In this document: positions 11,793 to 25,123 of the stretch, one piece after another
Numbering within the stretch: the stretch's first letter is position 1
Layout of the letters: each line of letters starts with the position of its first letter
Assembly (NCBI RefSeq): GCF_041734735.1
Contig: NC_134905.1
Location: forward strand, 12,189,714 to 12,253,713
Source of the DNA: Babylonia areolata
Lineage: Eukaryota > Mollusca > Gastropoda > Neogastropoda > Buccinidae
Direction: 5' to 3'
DNA length: 64,000 nt
Notes under the pieces: generated by a model
Told to the model about the DNA's origin: nothing
Databases searched by the model: none
The model's input: only the letters and a program-made list of their open reading frames with translations
Made by a program: the position numbers and the translations under genes

Positions 11793-14700
11793 CTGCCAAA
11801 CAGTATTAGTTTCTCTGTCTCATCTGACTGTCAGCCTTCCTGTTAGTCCTTTAGTTAGATTGGTCTGTTTGTTCATGTGTGTCTGCATGTCTGTGTGTGC
11901 CAAATTTTGTGTCTGAGCAAGGTAGTAGTTTGCACAGGACAGGAATCCAACCCCTGCCAGTCTACACCAGGGGTTCATGGTATAGTTTGTTGAATGTAAT
12001 TTTAAGGAGAAAAAACTTTTTGTCTTGATTTGTTTTGTTTTTTTATATTTCATTTCATTTGTGTTTGCGGATGATGTGCAGCTCCCCAGCAACAGCGACT
12101 TGGTGTGAGGGTACCTGGCCGACAGGACTCCTCTGTCCTTCAACTGTCACCGCAACAACCCTCATCCTCCTCACAGCACCCCTCCCCTCAGCACCCCTCC
12201 CCACAGTCACCCCCACAGCAACAAGCAGCTGTTTGCAGTCCTGTCAGTAGTGGTGGGGATGCTGGTTCCTCACCTATGGCGTTGGCCGCCAGCGCCATTC
12301 AGTCGGTTCCCTCTCCCTCCCCTGCCACAGCCACAGCCACGGAGCAACAGCAACAGCGTCAGTTGAGGCTGAAACAGCTGCAGATGGAAAAGGAGCGGTT
12401 GATGAAGCGTCAGGAGGAAATCAGCCGGCAGGTGAGGGAGGGAGGAAGGGAAGGAGGAACGGAGGGGGAGATCAGGATAATATTGTTCTGTGCAAGAAAA
12501 GCCTTAACCCCATTTAAAAAGAAAGGCCACGGTCCAGTTTGAAAGGGTAACCATAAGTAAGACACAAATTGACAAGTTGATTCAGTGTGCTCAGTGCTGA
12601 TTTGGTTCAAGTGATGTTGACCTGAAAATAGTTACAAGTCTGAGTGCACAAAGAGATTTTTGATGACAGTGTAGAATGCAGATAGACATTGCACACTGTG
12701 GGATGACCGTGCAAAATGCATGGTGACTCTGCAGAATGACAAAGTGTTGAGAATTTGCATTCTTCCAGCAGTTACTACACTTGTAAACCTTGTTTGAAGA
12801 AGGGCAGATAAGCACAGGTAACTAAGCTTGATAAGGTCACAGCAGAGCTTGATAAGTTAATCTTTTGGGGTTCCACTCCCAGGGTCTCTTTTGCCATGAT
12901 TCAGTGAGGGTCCCAGACTACCTTTACAGTCAGTCCGATGCTGCACATTCTAATCTGCATTGCTACACACATGAAAAGGCAAGCATACCTTCGTGTTTTG
13001 GAGTACCGTAAAGTTTGGTCTGTTGAGCGCACTGGTATATAAGCTGCACCCACTAAATTAAAAAAAATTGAACTTCATACACACATAAGCCGCACTGGCT
13101 TATAAGCCGCACCTATTACCGGTACCGGAACACATACTGATACCACAGAAAAGAAAAGCAAGTGAAAATACTGCTAGTGCCACAAAAAAATAAAAAAACG
13201 ATTTTTTAATTTATAATTTGAACTTCATACACATACTGATACTACGGAAAAGCTATCAATACTCTAGGTTATGAATTAATAAACACAAGCAGAAATAACA
13301 CAAAAAAAGCAAGTGAAAATACTGTGTGAGATTTAATATATCTCAGAAAAGATCAACGAAGTAACAAAAACGTTACTCGAGACAACAAGGGAAAGAACTC
13401 AATCCTAACAACAGACAAGGAAGATAACTACCAAAAGAAACTTGAATGACGTAAGTTCCGCGAGTCGCTACAACTGCAAGTGCCACAAAAAACACACAAA
13501 AAAACACAACAAAAATAAGATCCATAATTTAGGGATAGAATGACAAAGTGTTGAGAATTTGCATTCTTCCAGCAATTACTACACTTGTAAATACACTTGT
13601 AAACTTTGTTTGAAGAAGGGCAGATAAGCACAGGTAACTAAGCTTGATAAGGTCACAACAGAGCTTGATAAGTTAATCTTTTGGGGTTCCACTCCCAGGG
13701 TCTCTTTTGCCATGATTCAGTGAGGGTCCCAGACTACCTTTACAGTCACACCGATGCTGCACATTCTAATCTGCATTGCTACACACATGAAAAGGCAAGC
13801 ATACCTTCGTGTTTTGGAGTACCGTAAAGTTTGGTCTGTTGAGTGCACTGGTATATAAGCTGCACCCACTGAATTAAAAAAAATTGAACTTCATACACAC
13901 ATAAGGAGCACTGGCTTATAAGCCGCACCTATTACTGGTACCGGAACACATAATGATACCACAGAAAAGAAAAGCAAGTGAAAATACTGCTAGTGCCACA
14001 AAAAAATAAACGATTTTTTAATTTTTAATTTGAACTTCATACACATACCGATACTATGGAAAAGCTATCAATACTCTAGGTTATGAATTAATAAACACAA
14101 GCAGAAATAACAAAAAAAAGCAAGTGAAAATACTGTGTGAGATTTAATATATCTCAGAAAAGATCAAGGAAGTAACAAAAACGTTACTAAAGACAACAAC
14201 AAGGGAAAGAACTCAATCCTAACAACAGACAAGGAAGATAACTACCAAAAGAAACTTGAATGACGTAAGTTCCGCGAGTCGCTACAACTGCAAGTGCCAC
14301 AAAAAACACACACAAAAAACCACAACAAAAATAAGATCCATAATTTAGGGATAGTCACTTTTATTCCACGTCGTCCTGCTCACTGAATCCACTGAAATCT
14401 TCATTTTCAGTGTCTGAGTTGAAGAGGGTCAGCCCTGCTTCCTCCGCCATCTTGTCACTGACCTCAGCCTCGCTTTCACTTGATGAACCTGAATGCAAGG
14501 TGGAGGTCGCTGCTGGTTCGTCGCTTGCACTGTCGTGTGCTGCAGCACACAGTCCAGCCTTACGAAAACCATTGATAATGGTGGACTCCTTTATTTTTCC
14601 CCATGCTGTCAGCATCCAGTGACAGACTTCAGCAAAGCTAGCTCGTTGTAAACGGCCAGTTTTGGTGAAGGACTTTTCACCACTTGTCATCCAGGTTTCC

Positions 14701-17700
14701 CACTCGACACGCAGTGCCACTTTGAATGGACGGTTGATACTGATGTCGAGTGGTTGCAAATACTTGGTTGTGCCTCCTGGGATCATTGCTAGAATTGAGT
14801 TGGTTGTTCTGACAGCTTCTTTCACAGAGTCAGTTATGTGGGCTCTGATGCTATCCAAAACAAGCATGGCCTTATTCCGGTGAAAGAAACCCCCTGGTCA
14901 CTTGCCATAGCACTCTACCAGCCATGCCTTCATTAAGGTTTCATCCATCCAACCTTTCTTGTTGACTTTTAGTACGATTCCTTTTGGGAATTTTTCCTTT
15001 GGCATTGTGATGCATTTAAAAATGACCATTGGTGGTAGCTTTTCTCCCGATGCTGTGCAGCTCAGAACACAAGTAAAGTGTGTTTTTTCATGACCAGTTG
15101 TTCACAGTGATGGATGATTCTCCTTTTTTATTTACAGTCCTATTGAGAGGAAGGTCAAAGGTACTTCATCCATATTAATGACGTCTTGCGGACCAATGAA
15201 GTTCTCAGCTATTTTCTCCTGTGTGAAATTACGGAAGTTTGTGAGTTTTTCTTCAAAGTCAGGAGGAAGTTGTTGACAGAGAGTTATTCTTGTCCTGTCT
15301 GAAAGACCTCTTCGCTTTAAGAATCTGAGGCACCATGATGGCCCACCGTGGAAACCCTCAATGTTCTTTTCTGCAGTGATTGTTCTTGCCTCAGTCTGAT
15401 CTGAACTGTGGAAACGCCTCGGCCATTCGCACTCTGTGTGTTGATCCAGTCTTCGAGGTGGTTTTCTAATTCAGGCCATCTACACTTCTTGCCTCTGAAG
15501 GCCTTTATCGTTTTCTTACAACACAAAAGTTCTCCACGCTGCTTCCTCCAACGTCGTATCATCGATTCATTCACTCCAAGCTCATGTGCAGCGGCTTTAT
15601 TGCCTTTTTCAACAGCTAGGTTGATCGCCTTCAATTTGAAGGCTGCATCGTAGGAATTATGTTGTGTTTTCGGCATGATTAGGGTGGGCGCTTGAGCGGA
15701 GTAGAACTGAATCCTCAACTGAGGGCTTGAATGTGTGCGGATATGATTTGTAAAACATGAACAGTTAGCACACTAATCTGAAGCTTATCCAAAAATTCAT
15801 GAACAGAAATCATGATTTCGGTGAGTTGAAGGGCAGCTAAGAATAGATGAGAACGTGACACTCCTAGGATTGGGAAAATTCGCAAATAAGCCGCATCATT
15901 GTATAAGCTGAAGAGGTTGAAGCTGGGAGAAAAAGTCGCAGCTTATAGACCGAACTTTATGGTACTGGCCTAGTGGTAATATGTCCACCAAGGAAGTGAG
16001 AGAATCTGAGCAGACTGGTTCGAATGCCACAGTCAGCAGTATTTTCTCCCCTTCCACTAGACCTTTAGTGGTGGTGTGGATGCTGGTCATTCGGATGAGA
16101 TAATAAACTAAGTTCCCGTGTGCAGCATGCACTCAACACACGTAAAAGAACCCACAGAATTTACTGTAATTAAAGGGTTGTCCCTGGCAAAATTCTGTAG
16201 TAAAACCTACTTTAATTACACATACTTAACCGTAACCTACTTTAGAAATCCAGTAAAATTTCAGACAGAAAAAAAAAAGAAATAAAAAAAGGGTGGAGCT
16301 TCCGTGTAATGACGCGTTCTCCCTGGGGAGAGTAGCCTGAATTTCAGACAGAGAAATCTGTCATGACAAGAGTAATACAGTACAATGCAGTGCAATGCAA
16401 TGCAGTACAGTGCAATGCAATGCAGTACAAACAATACAGTACAATACAAAAATCTTCTAGGTTTCTGGGCCTCCTCTTTGTATTAGACGATCCTGGCATC
16501 AGACTGAGGCTCCCAAACACTGAAACAAGATTTTCACTATTTTCTATGTGTTCGGTATACAAATTTTAAGAATATCCCAGGACCTGCCCTGAACATGCAG
16601 CGCATCTTTTCCATTTTCAAAGTGTCAGGGATGCATATTTAAGTGTTATCAGGTGGGGTTTGGGGGTGACAGTTCAAAATGCATAGTGATGGTGTCTAAT
16701 GTACAGAATACAATTGATCATGATGCTGTCTTTTCCACAGGAAATGCTGATTCGGAAAGGTGTGGGGATGGAGGTGGGGGAGACATCAACAGAAATGACA
16801 ACAGTTGCGGACCCTTTCTTGGGACAGACAGTCAGCAACACGGATCACGCTCGCCAAGAAAGTGCTGATAGTGGTTTAGGTATTTATGTGATTCCCTTTG
16901 ACTCTGAAAATGTATTGTGAAGTCAGATGCCAATTATGATGCGTTTGAATCTAAATGCACACATTAAAGATTCTGTAAGCCATGTCAGTGTTTGGTGGGT
17001 TATAGAAACAAGAACATACCCAGCATACACATATCCGAGTATGACCATCGGGATATTGAGAAAAAAACAGTCATACACTTGAAAGCTCACTGCTACATGT
17101 ATATGAATGGACATAGGAATTGTATTCCACAAACTACAACTTTGTATTGTGTAGGAGACATGGGGTATGCTACAGGGGCTGATTACTGTGTGTGTATTGT
17201 GTAGGTGGCATGTGGTACAGTACAGGGACTGATTACTGTGTGTGTATTGTGTAGGTGGCATGGGGGACAGTACAGGGACTGATTACTGTGTGTGCATTGT
17301 GTAGGTGGCATGGGGGACAGTACAGGGACTGATTACTGTGTGTGCATTGTGTAGGTGGCATGTGGTACAGTACAGGGACTGATTACTGTGTGTGCATTGT
17401 GTAGGTGGCATGGGGGACAGTACAGGGACTGATTACTGTGTGTGCATTGTGTAGGTGGCATGGGGGACAGTACAGGGACTGATTACTGTGTGTGCATTGT
17501 GTAGGTGGCATGGGGGACAGTACAGGGACTGATTACTGTGTGTGCATTGTGTAGGTGGCATGGGGGACAGTACAGGGACTGATTACTGTGTGTGCATTGT
17601 GTAGGTGGCATGGGGGACAGTACAGGGACTGATTACTGTGTGTGTATTGTGTAGGTGGCATGTGGTACGGTACAGGGACTGATTACTGTGTGTGTATTGT

Positions 17701-18700
17701 GTAGGTGGCATGTGGTACGGTACAGGGATTGATAACTGTGTATATTTTGTAGGTGGCATGTGGTACAGTACAGGGACTGATTACTGTGTGTGTATTGTGT
17801 AGGTGGCATGTGGTACATTACAGGGGCTGATTACTGTGTGTGTATTGTGTAGGTGGCATGGGGTACAGTACAGGGACTGATTACTGTGTGTGTATTGTGT
17901 AGGTGGCATGGGGTACATTACAGGGACTGATTACTGTGTGTGTATTGTGTAGGTGGCATGTGGTACAGTACAGGGACTGATTACTGTGTGTGTATTGTGT
18001 AGGTGGCATGTGGTACAGTACAGGGACTGATTACTGTGTGTGTATTGTGTAGGTGGCATGTGGTACAGGGGCTGATTACTGTGTGTGCATTGTGTAGGTG
18101 GCATGTGGTACAGTACAGGGACTGATTACTGTGCGTGTATTGTGTAGGTGGCATGGGGTACATTACAGGGACTGATTACTGTGTGTGTATTGTGTAGGTG
18201 GCATGTGGTACAGTACAGGGACTGATTACTGTGTGTGTATTGTGTAGGTGGCATGTGGTACAGGGGCTGATTACTGTGTGTGCATTGTGTAGGTGGCATG
18301 GGGTACATTACAGGCACTGATTACTGTGTGTGTATTGTGTAGGTGGCATGTGGTACGGTACAGGGACTGATTACTGTGTATATTGTGTAGGTGGCATGTG
18401 GTACAGTACAGGGACTGATTACAGTGTGTGTATTGTGTAGGTGGCATGTGGTACAGTACAGGGACTGATTACTGTGTGTGTATAGTGTAGGTGGCATGGG
18501 GTACATTACAGGGACTGATTACTGTGTGTGTATTGTGTAGGTGGCATGGGGTACATTACAGGGACTGATTACAGTGTGTGTATTGTGTAGGTGGCATGGG
18601 GTCTGGCTACAGCCTGTCCAGAACAACTGAGGACTTCCTCACCAACATGGATGACATGGACATCCAGGAAGGGGCTGGTGGTAAGTACCTGTCTGCTGTA

Positions 18701-18743
<43 letters not shown>

Positions 18744-20200
18744 TGCACACACACACACACACACACACAACATCAACAACAACAACAACAGCAAACCAAT
18801 ACCCACTCGGGAACGAATACACAGAAAGCTCTAGGTGAGCGACACACGCTGTCATCAACAATGAGCCAGCCAACGAGCCACGCCTCCTCGTGCAGCGTTG
18901 GTCACATACAGTACACATGACTCTCTCTCACACACACACTGATCAGTGACTGACGAAGCTACTTACCGCAACTAATATATTCAAAACACATACAATGCAG
19001 TTATATTCATTGTTAAACAAACAGAAAGCAAATAATAAACTGACAAACCTTGTAAACACCCACCTGCATCTTGAATCAGCTGAGCTTGTCTGTGTTCATT
19101 TTCATCAAACCGCCCCACCTTCCACCCCCCTGCATGTCAAAACGGCTTCTTCGGCATTAACTTCACGCAGTTCTATCTCATTCAGTCCACAATCTTCATC
19201 TCTACTATTTGCATCATGAATGATTTCTTCCAATACTTGTGCAAGTGTTGGAGTTTGTCTGCGTTCAGCCATGGCTTTGCAAATAGAGTTTGAGCTTCAT
19301 ACAAACTTGCAAAACTTTCACCATAGATATGACAATGAGGTGAATATTTTTAGCTTATGGAGATAAAGAGCTCTCAGGGGAGCTAATTTGATGGTTAGCA
19401 GCCTGTATTTTCTGCAGTGCAGGACTTGAAACATAGAACGTTGTAACATGACATATGGTGTATGTCAATACAGCATTGGTGAGCAACATTTCATGACATA
19501 CGCCGTATGTCAACAGCGCAGTCAAGAGGTTAACAAAGGCAGTCCCCCCCAAACCCCATCCCCACCCCCAACCCACACACATACACATCCATACATACAC
19601 ACAAGTGTGTGCACACGTGAGTGCCTGCGGTTTCTATTCCTGCAGGCCAATCTATTCTGCTCAGTGCTGTGGATATATCGGGCTGACACTGTTCTGTCAG
19701 CAACATTACCTCTGCACTTATTGATCAGTAGAATGATGTAGCAAAACTAACTTTTGTAGCATTTGATGTCAGAAACTGTAGGTGTTTTTTTTGTGTGTGT
19801 GTGTGTGTTTTTGGTGCTGAAATTATGTCAGCTGATGGTGCAGCAGTTCACTTCATGGCTGCTGATAGAATACTTTATTTAGATCTCATCTGTCCAGATC
19901 TTTAGCTGACGCACCAAAGATTCATCCACATTTTGTGAAGATAATATGTGATTTTTCCAACGCATGTGTGATCTCTTCCTCTCAGTTGGACATTGTTGTC
20001 TTTGGTCTTGCATCGCTATATTGCATGATGTCACTCTTTGGGCATCCACCCTTTCTGTGGCAACGTGTGTGTCTGTGTGTGCGTGCGCGTGCACGCACAT
20101 GCGTTTGCCTCATCATGAGTTATCGGAATGGGACAGACGTGAGTGCGAGTGCTTGCACACACTTAACACAGTGTTGAATTGAAAACACACACATGCACAC

Positions 20201-20241
<41 letters not shown>

Positions 20242-20291
20242 AGACACACAAAAAAGAAAGTATATGAAAAACACACACACCACACACACAT

Positions 20292-20339
<48 letters not shown>

Positions 20340-23300
20340 TCACTCACTCACTCACTCACTCACTCACACAGGATGTCAAGCTAGAGCCAAAAACAAAGTT
20401 CATATCACTTCATCGGCATTTGATAAAGAACAAGAAAGGGCAGGTCTAAAGACTTGATGCAGTACATATATTATTTGCATGAGGAACAGTTCTCCATATC
20501 AGCACAGAAACAGAACTGGAAATTCTCAGTGCTGTACATAGAATACCTTTGTTGGAGAGTTCTCCAACAAGCACTTGGGTAATGTACACAGATAAGTTGG
20601 TAATTTTTAAAGCCTGTTCGTGCATATGTATTATCGCCAGTATCTGATTGACGTCGCTAAAAAGCCCTTCAAATGTCCATAATTTTTTGGTCCTAAAACT
20701 GTCTGTTTGAACCCTTCAAGAAGAAGAAGAAGAGGAAAAAGATTTGGCTGATTGATCTTTTTAAAACCCCATGACTGCCAGCAAGGTATTTCCTGCCTGC
20801 ATTGTGAGGTCACTGAAGACGTCACCAGGAAAAGGGAAATAACTCTGGAAGTCTGAAAATTCACTGTTTATCCAGAGTGGTATATCTCCAGACCATTTTC
20901 TTACTTTTAGGCTTATTGTTTTGGATATTGTTTGATGACTTGAAACACAACTCCTACTGTTTTTCCCCAGGCACTGAAGGGGTTGATGTACTTCTGTTTG
21001 GATTGATGTTGTTTTTTTGCTTAAAAAAAAATCAAAAAAATCTAGGGATGATGAATTAAGTGAAATTTATGACATCCTCAGTACAGTCTTGTCTTGATTG
21101 TTGTTTTTAAAAGAGCTTAATGGTTAAGATGATATATCATGGACTATTTAACTGGGTTTTTTTGTTTAACTTGTTGAAATTTTCATTTAGTTTGAGCATG
21201 GAGTCAGTTGAAATGTCATGAACTGTGTTTCATGATCGACTTAGAGGTAGAGAATAACGAACAAATCGAGGGGGCCAAGTCGAATCGAGTACGCAGAATG
21301 TAAGAATACAATAAACACAAGCCGCATGCAGCAAAATAAGGCCAAACGAATATGCTTAATAGCCAAAAAAAGTGTAAGACGAGACAGAGCGTAAACCTGA
21401 CAAGATGGCGTGGAGAGCCTTGGCCAAAGGAATGATTTAGCGCTTATAGCTTTTAGAGACGTTTGATTGGCTAAGAGCGGACCGGCCAAGACAGCTCGTC
21501 TTTTCATTGTTAGCCGCGTGAAATTTGGCCAAGCAGAGCAAACCGATAGGCCTAGTTTGCATCAGTTTGACATGGTAAGTATATGTATCACCAAACATGG
21601 AGTATAATACAAACTCCTCCTTTTTGCAGGTGTTTATTATTTTCAGTCTTGTGATAACTTGGAGGAAGAATAAAAAAACAAATATTTGGGCAGTCCTGAT
21701 ATGGCTTTGTGTAGCTGGCTGGATTATAAGCAACAATGTCAAATAACAAGTTTCTATGAAACTATATCAGTGTAATTATTTGATATTTTCTTTTTACAAT
21801 TCTCAGTTGTTGTTTTTTTGTAATCCACCCCCTGCCCACAAAAAAAGAAGAAAAAACAACAAAACCAAAACAAAACTATACTTTGAAAAACATAACAGAA
21901 ACAAGTTGCAAAGACTGACTTGCTTCTTATTTGAGCAGACCCACAGAACCATAAAGATACGGAAAAAATGTCCATCAGAATGAAAACACACATGTAATTG
22001 TGATGCAGCAGGCAAAAACCCAGTTTAAGTCGGAAATTTTAATTTTTGAAATTATGTACTTTCAGAAAGTTTAAAAATCGCATATTAACATACAAAAAAC
22101 CGAATTGATTTATCTATCAGCTTTTTTCTATAATTTTTTTCAGTGTTGGTGTACCCTGGAAAGAACAAATGGAGAAATTGACTCATGAAAAAACATACAT
22201 TTGCCTGCTTGCAACTTCAGAACAAGAATTATTTTGAACATTTATGTGATGTCAGAAGATTCAGAATTAAGTAAACTATGAATTTTTATATGAAAAAAGC
22301 AGAGGAAAATTAACACTTTCTCTGTGTACTTAAACAAAGTGAAGAATGGTGAGTGGAGGAGTGACGTCATGCCACGAGTAGAGCAGTCATTGGTGACATT
22401 GAATGTTCAAATGAGAGACAAAGCCTGTATTTGTGTTTGAACAAAAAATATTTTCCGTAATGATGATGAATCTTTTGAACTTGGGCTTTAGATTCCAGAT
22501 CAAAATAACGTTTACTGACTGCAATCATTAAGTGTATTGCCACATCATCGGCTGACGTATTTTGAGAAAAGCCTGTTCAGAGTCCAATGCAGTGAACATT
22601 GCAACTTTAAGTGACAAATGTGTGCAGCAGTACCACATGAAAACATTAATGATATTAGAGTTTCAGTCAGTTCTATGTTAAAATACTTGCCAACAGCAAA
22701 GATCAGACTTCAAATTTATTTTCATTATTTTGACCCTAATGTAGGTGGCGGCAGTGAAAATTTAAATATTCATTACAATGACTGAAATGTGATTTTTGGC
22801 AAACAACATGACAATATAAGAAAAACAAAAAAAAGAGTAAGTGAATATCCTGATCGGTTCTGAAGATGTGACGATGCGTACATGCTGTTAGTACTTAATA
22901 TTTTCACATTTTCACAGTCATACTGTACTGTCCATGAGGGTACTGTAATGAAAACTCATATACTTCAAGAAAAAAATAACACTTCAGCAGCAAAGAATTT
23001 GGAAAATATGCCTGTCAAAGTAGGGGGAAATAGAAAATCAAGACATGTCAATCTGCACAGAATAGCAACTTTGAAGATCTACAGCACTGAAAAGAATAGA
23101 CAGTTGCATTTCATAATAAAATATCTTGCAGAATACATCACAAAAAGTGCACTGAATTTTTTTCAGGCAGGATAATTAACTGAATTTTAAGTATCAGAGT
23201 CTCAAAGTTTGAAAAATCTTCAATTTGACCAGCGGAAAAAAGACTGTTTATTGGGGTAGCATGCTGCAAAGATGAATATTTCAGTAACTGTCACAAGTAG

Positions 23301-24580
23301 GACCAGGAAATTTTGTGTGTGTATTAAGTGAAATGTCAGCTTTCAAAATAAATTAAAATCAACCTTAAAACTTCCATCTAAAGTTGGCAGGAAAGGAATG
23401 ATACCCGATTTCCTCATAAATAAGGGTGCACATTGTGGATGAGACTTCTTCAAAATTTTTGTTTTTGAAAAAATATTGAAGTTACAGCCACAATAAGTTA
23501 CCAGTGGTCTTGGCTGATCAGCTTCTGCAAAATTACTGCAAATTTTTAAACAAATGCAACTTGAGAGCATTATACAGAATGGGTAGGTTGATGGGGCATT
23601 CCACGACAAATGTTCCCAGGAGGGAGCAAATATTACTTAAGTTGCTGGCAAAAATGACAGATATATGAATCTGTTTTCTTTCAGCTCTCTAGCTTTTTCT
23701 TCCATCCATGAACCCAGTCATGCATTTCATTGTAGAAGAACCACAATAAATAAGAAATAAAAGGGGGATGATGCATCTTTATTTCTTCACAAAATAGCAT
23801 TCGATTCACAAGAGAGAAAATGCACACCAAAAAATCTTTTGGCACTCACAGGTTTCCTGGCATCAGCAATAACATGCTGCTCGCTACCTGAGCTGTTCAT
23901 ACTGGCCTTTTTAGATCATTGAATAGGTCTTGCATGCCCTGCCATGAGCAGCCCTTTCTGCAACATGTTAGATACACAGATCAGCTCATAAGAAAGAACA
24001 AAAGATACACAGATCAGCTCATAAGAAAGAACAAATGTTATATTCAATTTAAAACATACAACCAAAAACAGAGCTCTCAGTTTAATATATGTTTAGGATT
24101 TTGTCAATTTCAGTGTGTTTTGAGTGGGAGGAAAACACTGTGATAACAGAATTATAAAATGGCATACTAACAGGTAAGTATTCATTCAACAGCAACACAA
24201 AATTCACTGCACTGAACTATTTGGCTGCATTTACCTTTCACACAATAACTCAGATTGCAGCAACAACTTATGCTTTGACAACTGAGGCTGAATTTTGGGG
24301 GGTCTGTCCTTTCCAGTTGCTGACAAGAGCTTTGCCATCTACATGTACTGTTCAACTTATGTGTCTTTGTTGCATGCGATTATTTACTCAAATATTTCCA
24401 CTTCAGAGTACTACATTTCATGATTGAGATGAATATATTACTAAATGCCTTAGGTATATATGATTACTAAATATTGAATATTTTATTGTTAATATTTACA
24501 TCATACTTAGTATCTTATTCTTTGATATATATTTTGTGTACTCACCTTTATTTGTGTGTGTATGTGAGAATGCATGTCTT

Positions 24581-24648
<68 letters not shown>

Positions 24649-24765
24649 AAGTGAATATTTCATTCACAATATGTGCATGGTATTTTGCATTTTATCATTT
24701 CATGAATTATCTCTTTGTTTCCTGTTTCATGCAGTCAAGATGCACAGCATATCATGGGTTACATG

Positions 24766-24818
<53 letters not shown>

Positions 24819-25087
24819 TATACTCTCAATTGCTGGATCCCAGATAGTGTTATATAGTTTGACTGAACCTGATGTGCAGCTTAGGCTATGGGTATTATTG
24901 TACTGATTTTCTTTTTACTAATTTTAATTTGTTAAAAATTGGTGTTAATTTTTTTTAAAGAAACAGGATGTTGACTGCACTGTTCAAATTAATCATATAT
25001 CTCTTCACATTACACTTTTTTCATACTCAGACATACATACACATACTCACAAGCATACATGTGCAAATGCAAACTTGCTCTCTCTCT

Positions 25088-25123
<36 letters not shown>

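Larger units (their letters stand above)
13822..15962 (-). mobile_element. pogo/Tigger-like DNA transposon (BrkDBD/CENP-B type), decayed
   Basis: The terminal inverted repeats CCGTAAAGTTTGGTCT and AGACCGAACTTTATGG are flanked by TA on both sides (13820-13821, 15963-15964), as expected for the Tc1/mariner-pogo superfamily. The transposase reads on minus. N-terminal Brinker-like and CENP-B-like helix-turn-helix sequence lies at 15718-15317, and the catalytic domain with LDSIRAHIT and LQPLDISINRPFK lies at 14867-14361. Between them the frame is broken, although an NMDEVPLT motif carrying the first catalytic Asp is readable near 15165. It is about 2.14 kb long, near full length but not coding. 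Confidence 0.88.
19540..24450 (+). other. YAP intron 5, middle part
   Basis: There is no gene. A large CA/CTCA microsatellite lies at 20180-20370. A GTTGGAGAGTTCTCCAAC hairpin lies near 20553. Pieces of dispersed repeats are noted separately. The remainder (about 22000-23650) is A/T-rich DNA in which I recognise nothing. Confidence 0.6.

Noticed and set aside
12432-12542. Alternative C-terminal YAP coding extension of exon 3
   Set aside because: It is read-through of a normal donor into purine-rich intron; noted under exon 3 but not called as an isoform.
17633-18506. Minus-strand open frames with repeated HTHSNQSLY phrases
   Set aside because: They are translations of the 50-bp minisatellite and have no start or splice context of their own; they are not a secreted repeat protein.
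17143-18590. CRISPR-like array
   Set aside because: Units are contiguous with no unique spacers, and the host is eukaryotic.
20179-20457. HTHTHT/SLTHS open frames (also 2283-2543, 24474-24857)
   Set aside because: They are pure microsatellite translations.
22882-23175. 97-codon open frame in YAP intron 5
   Set aside because: It is A/T-rich with no family resemblance and no splice context; it is within chance expectation.
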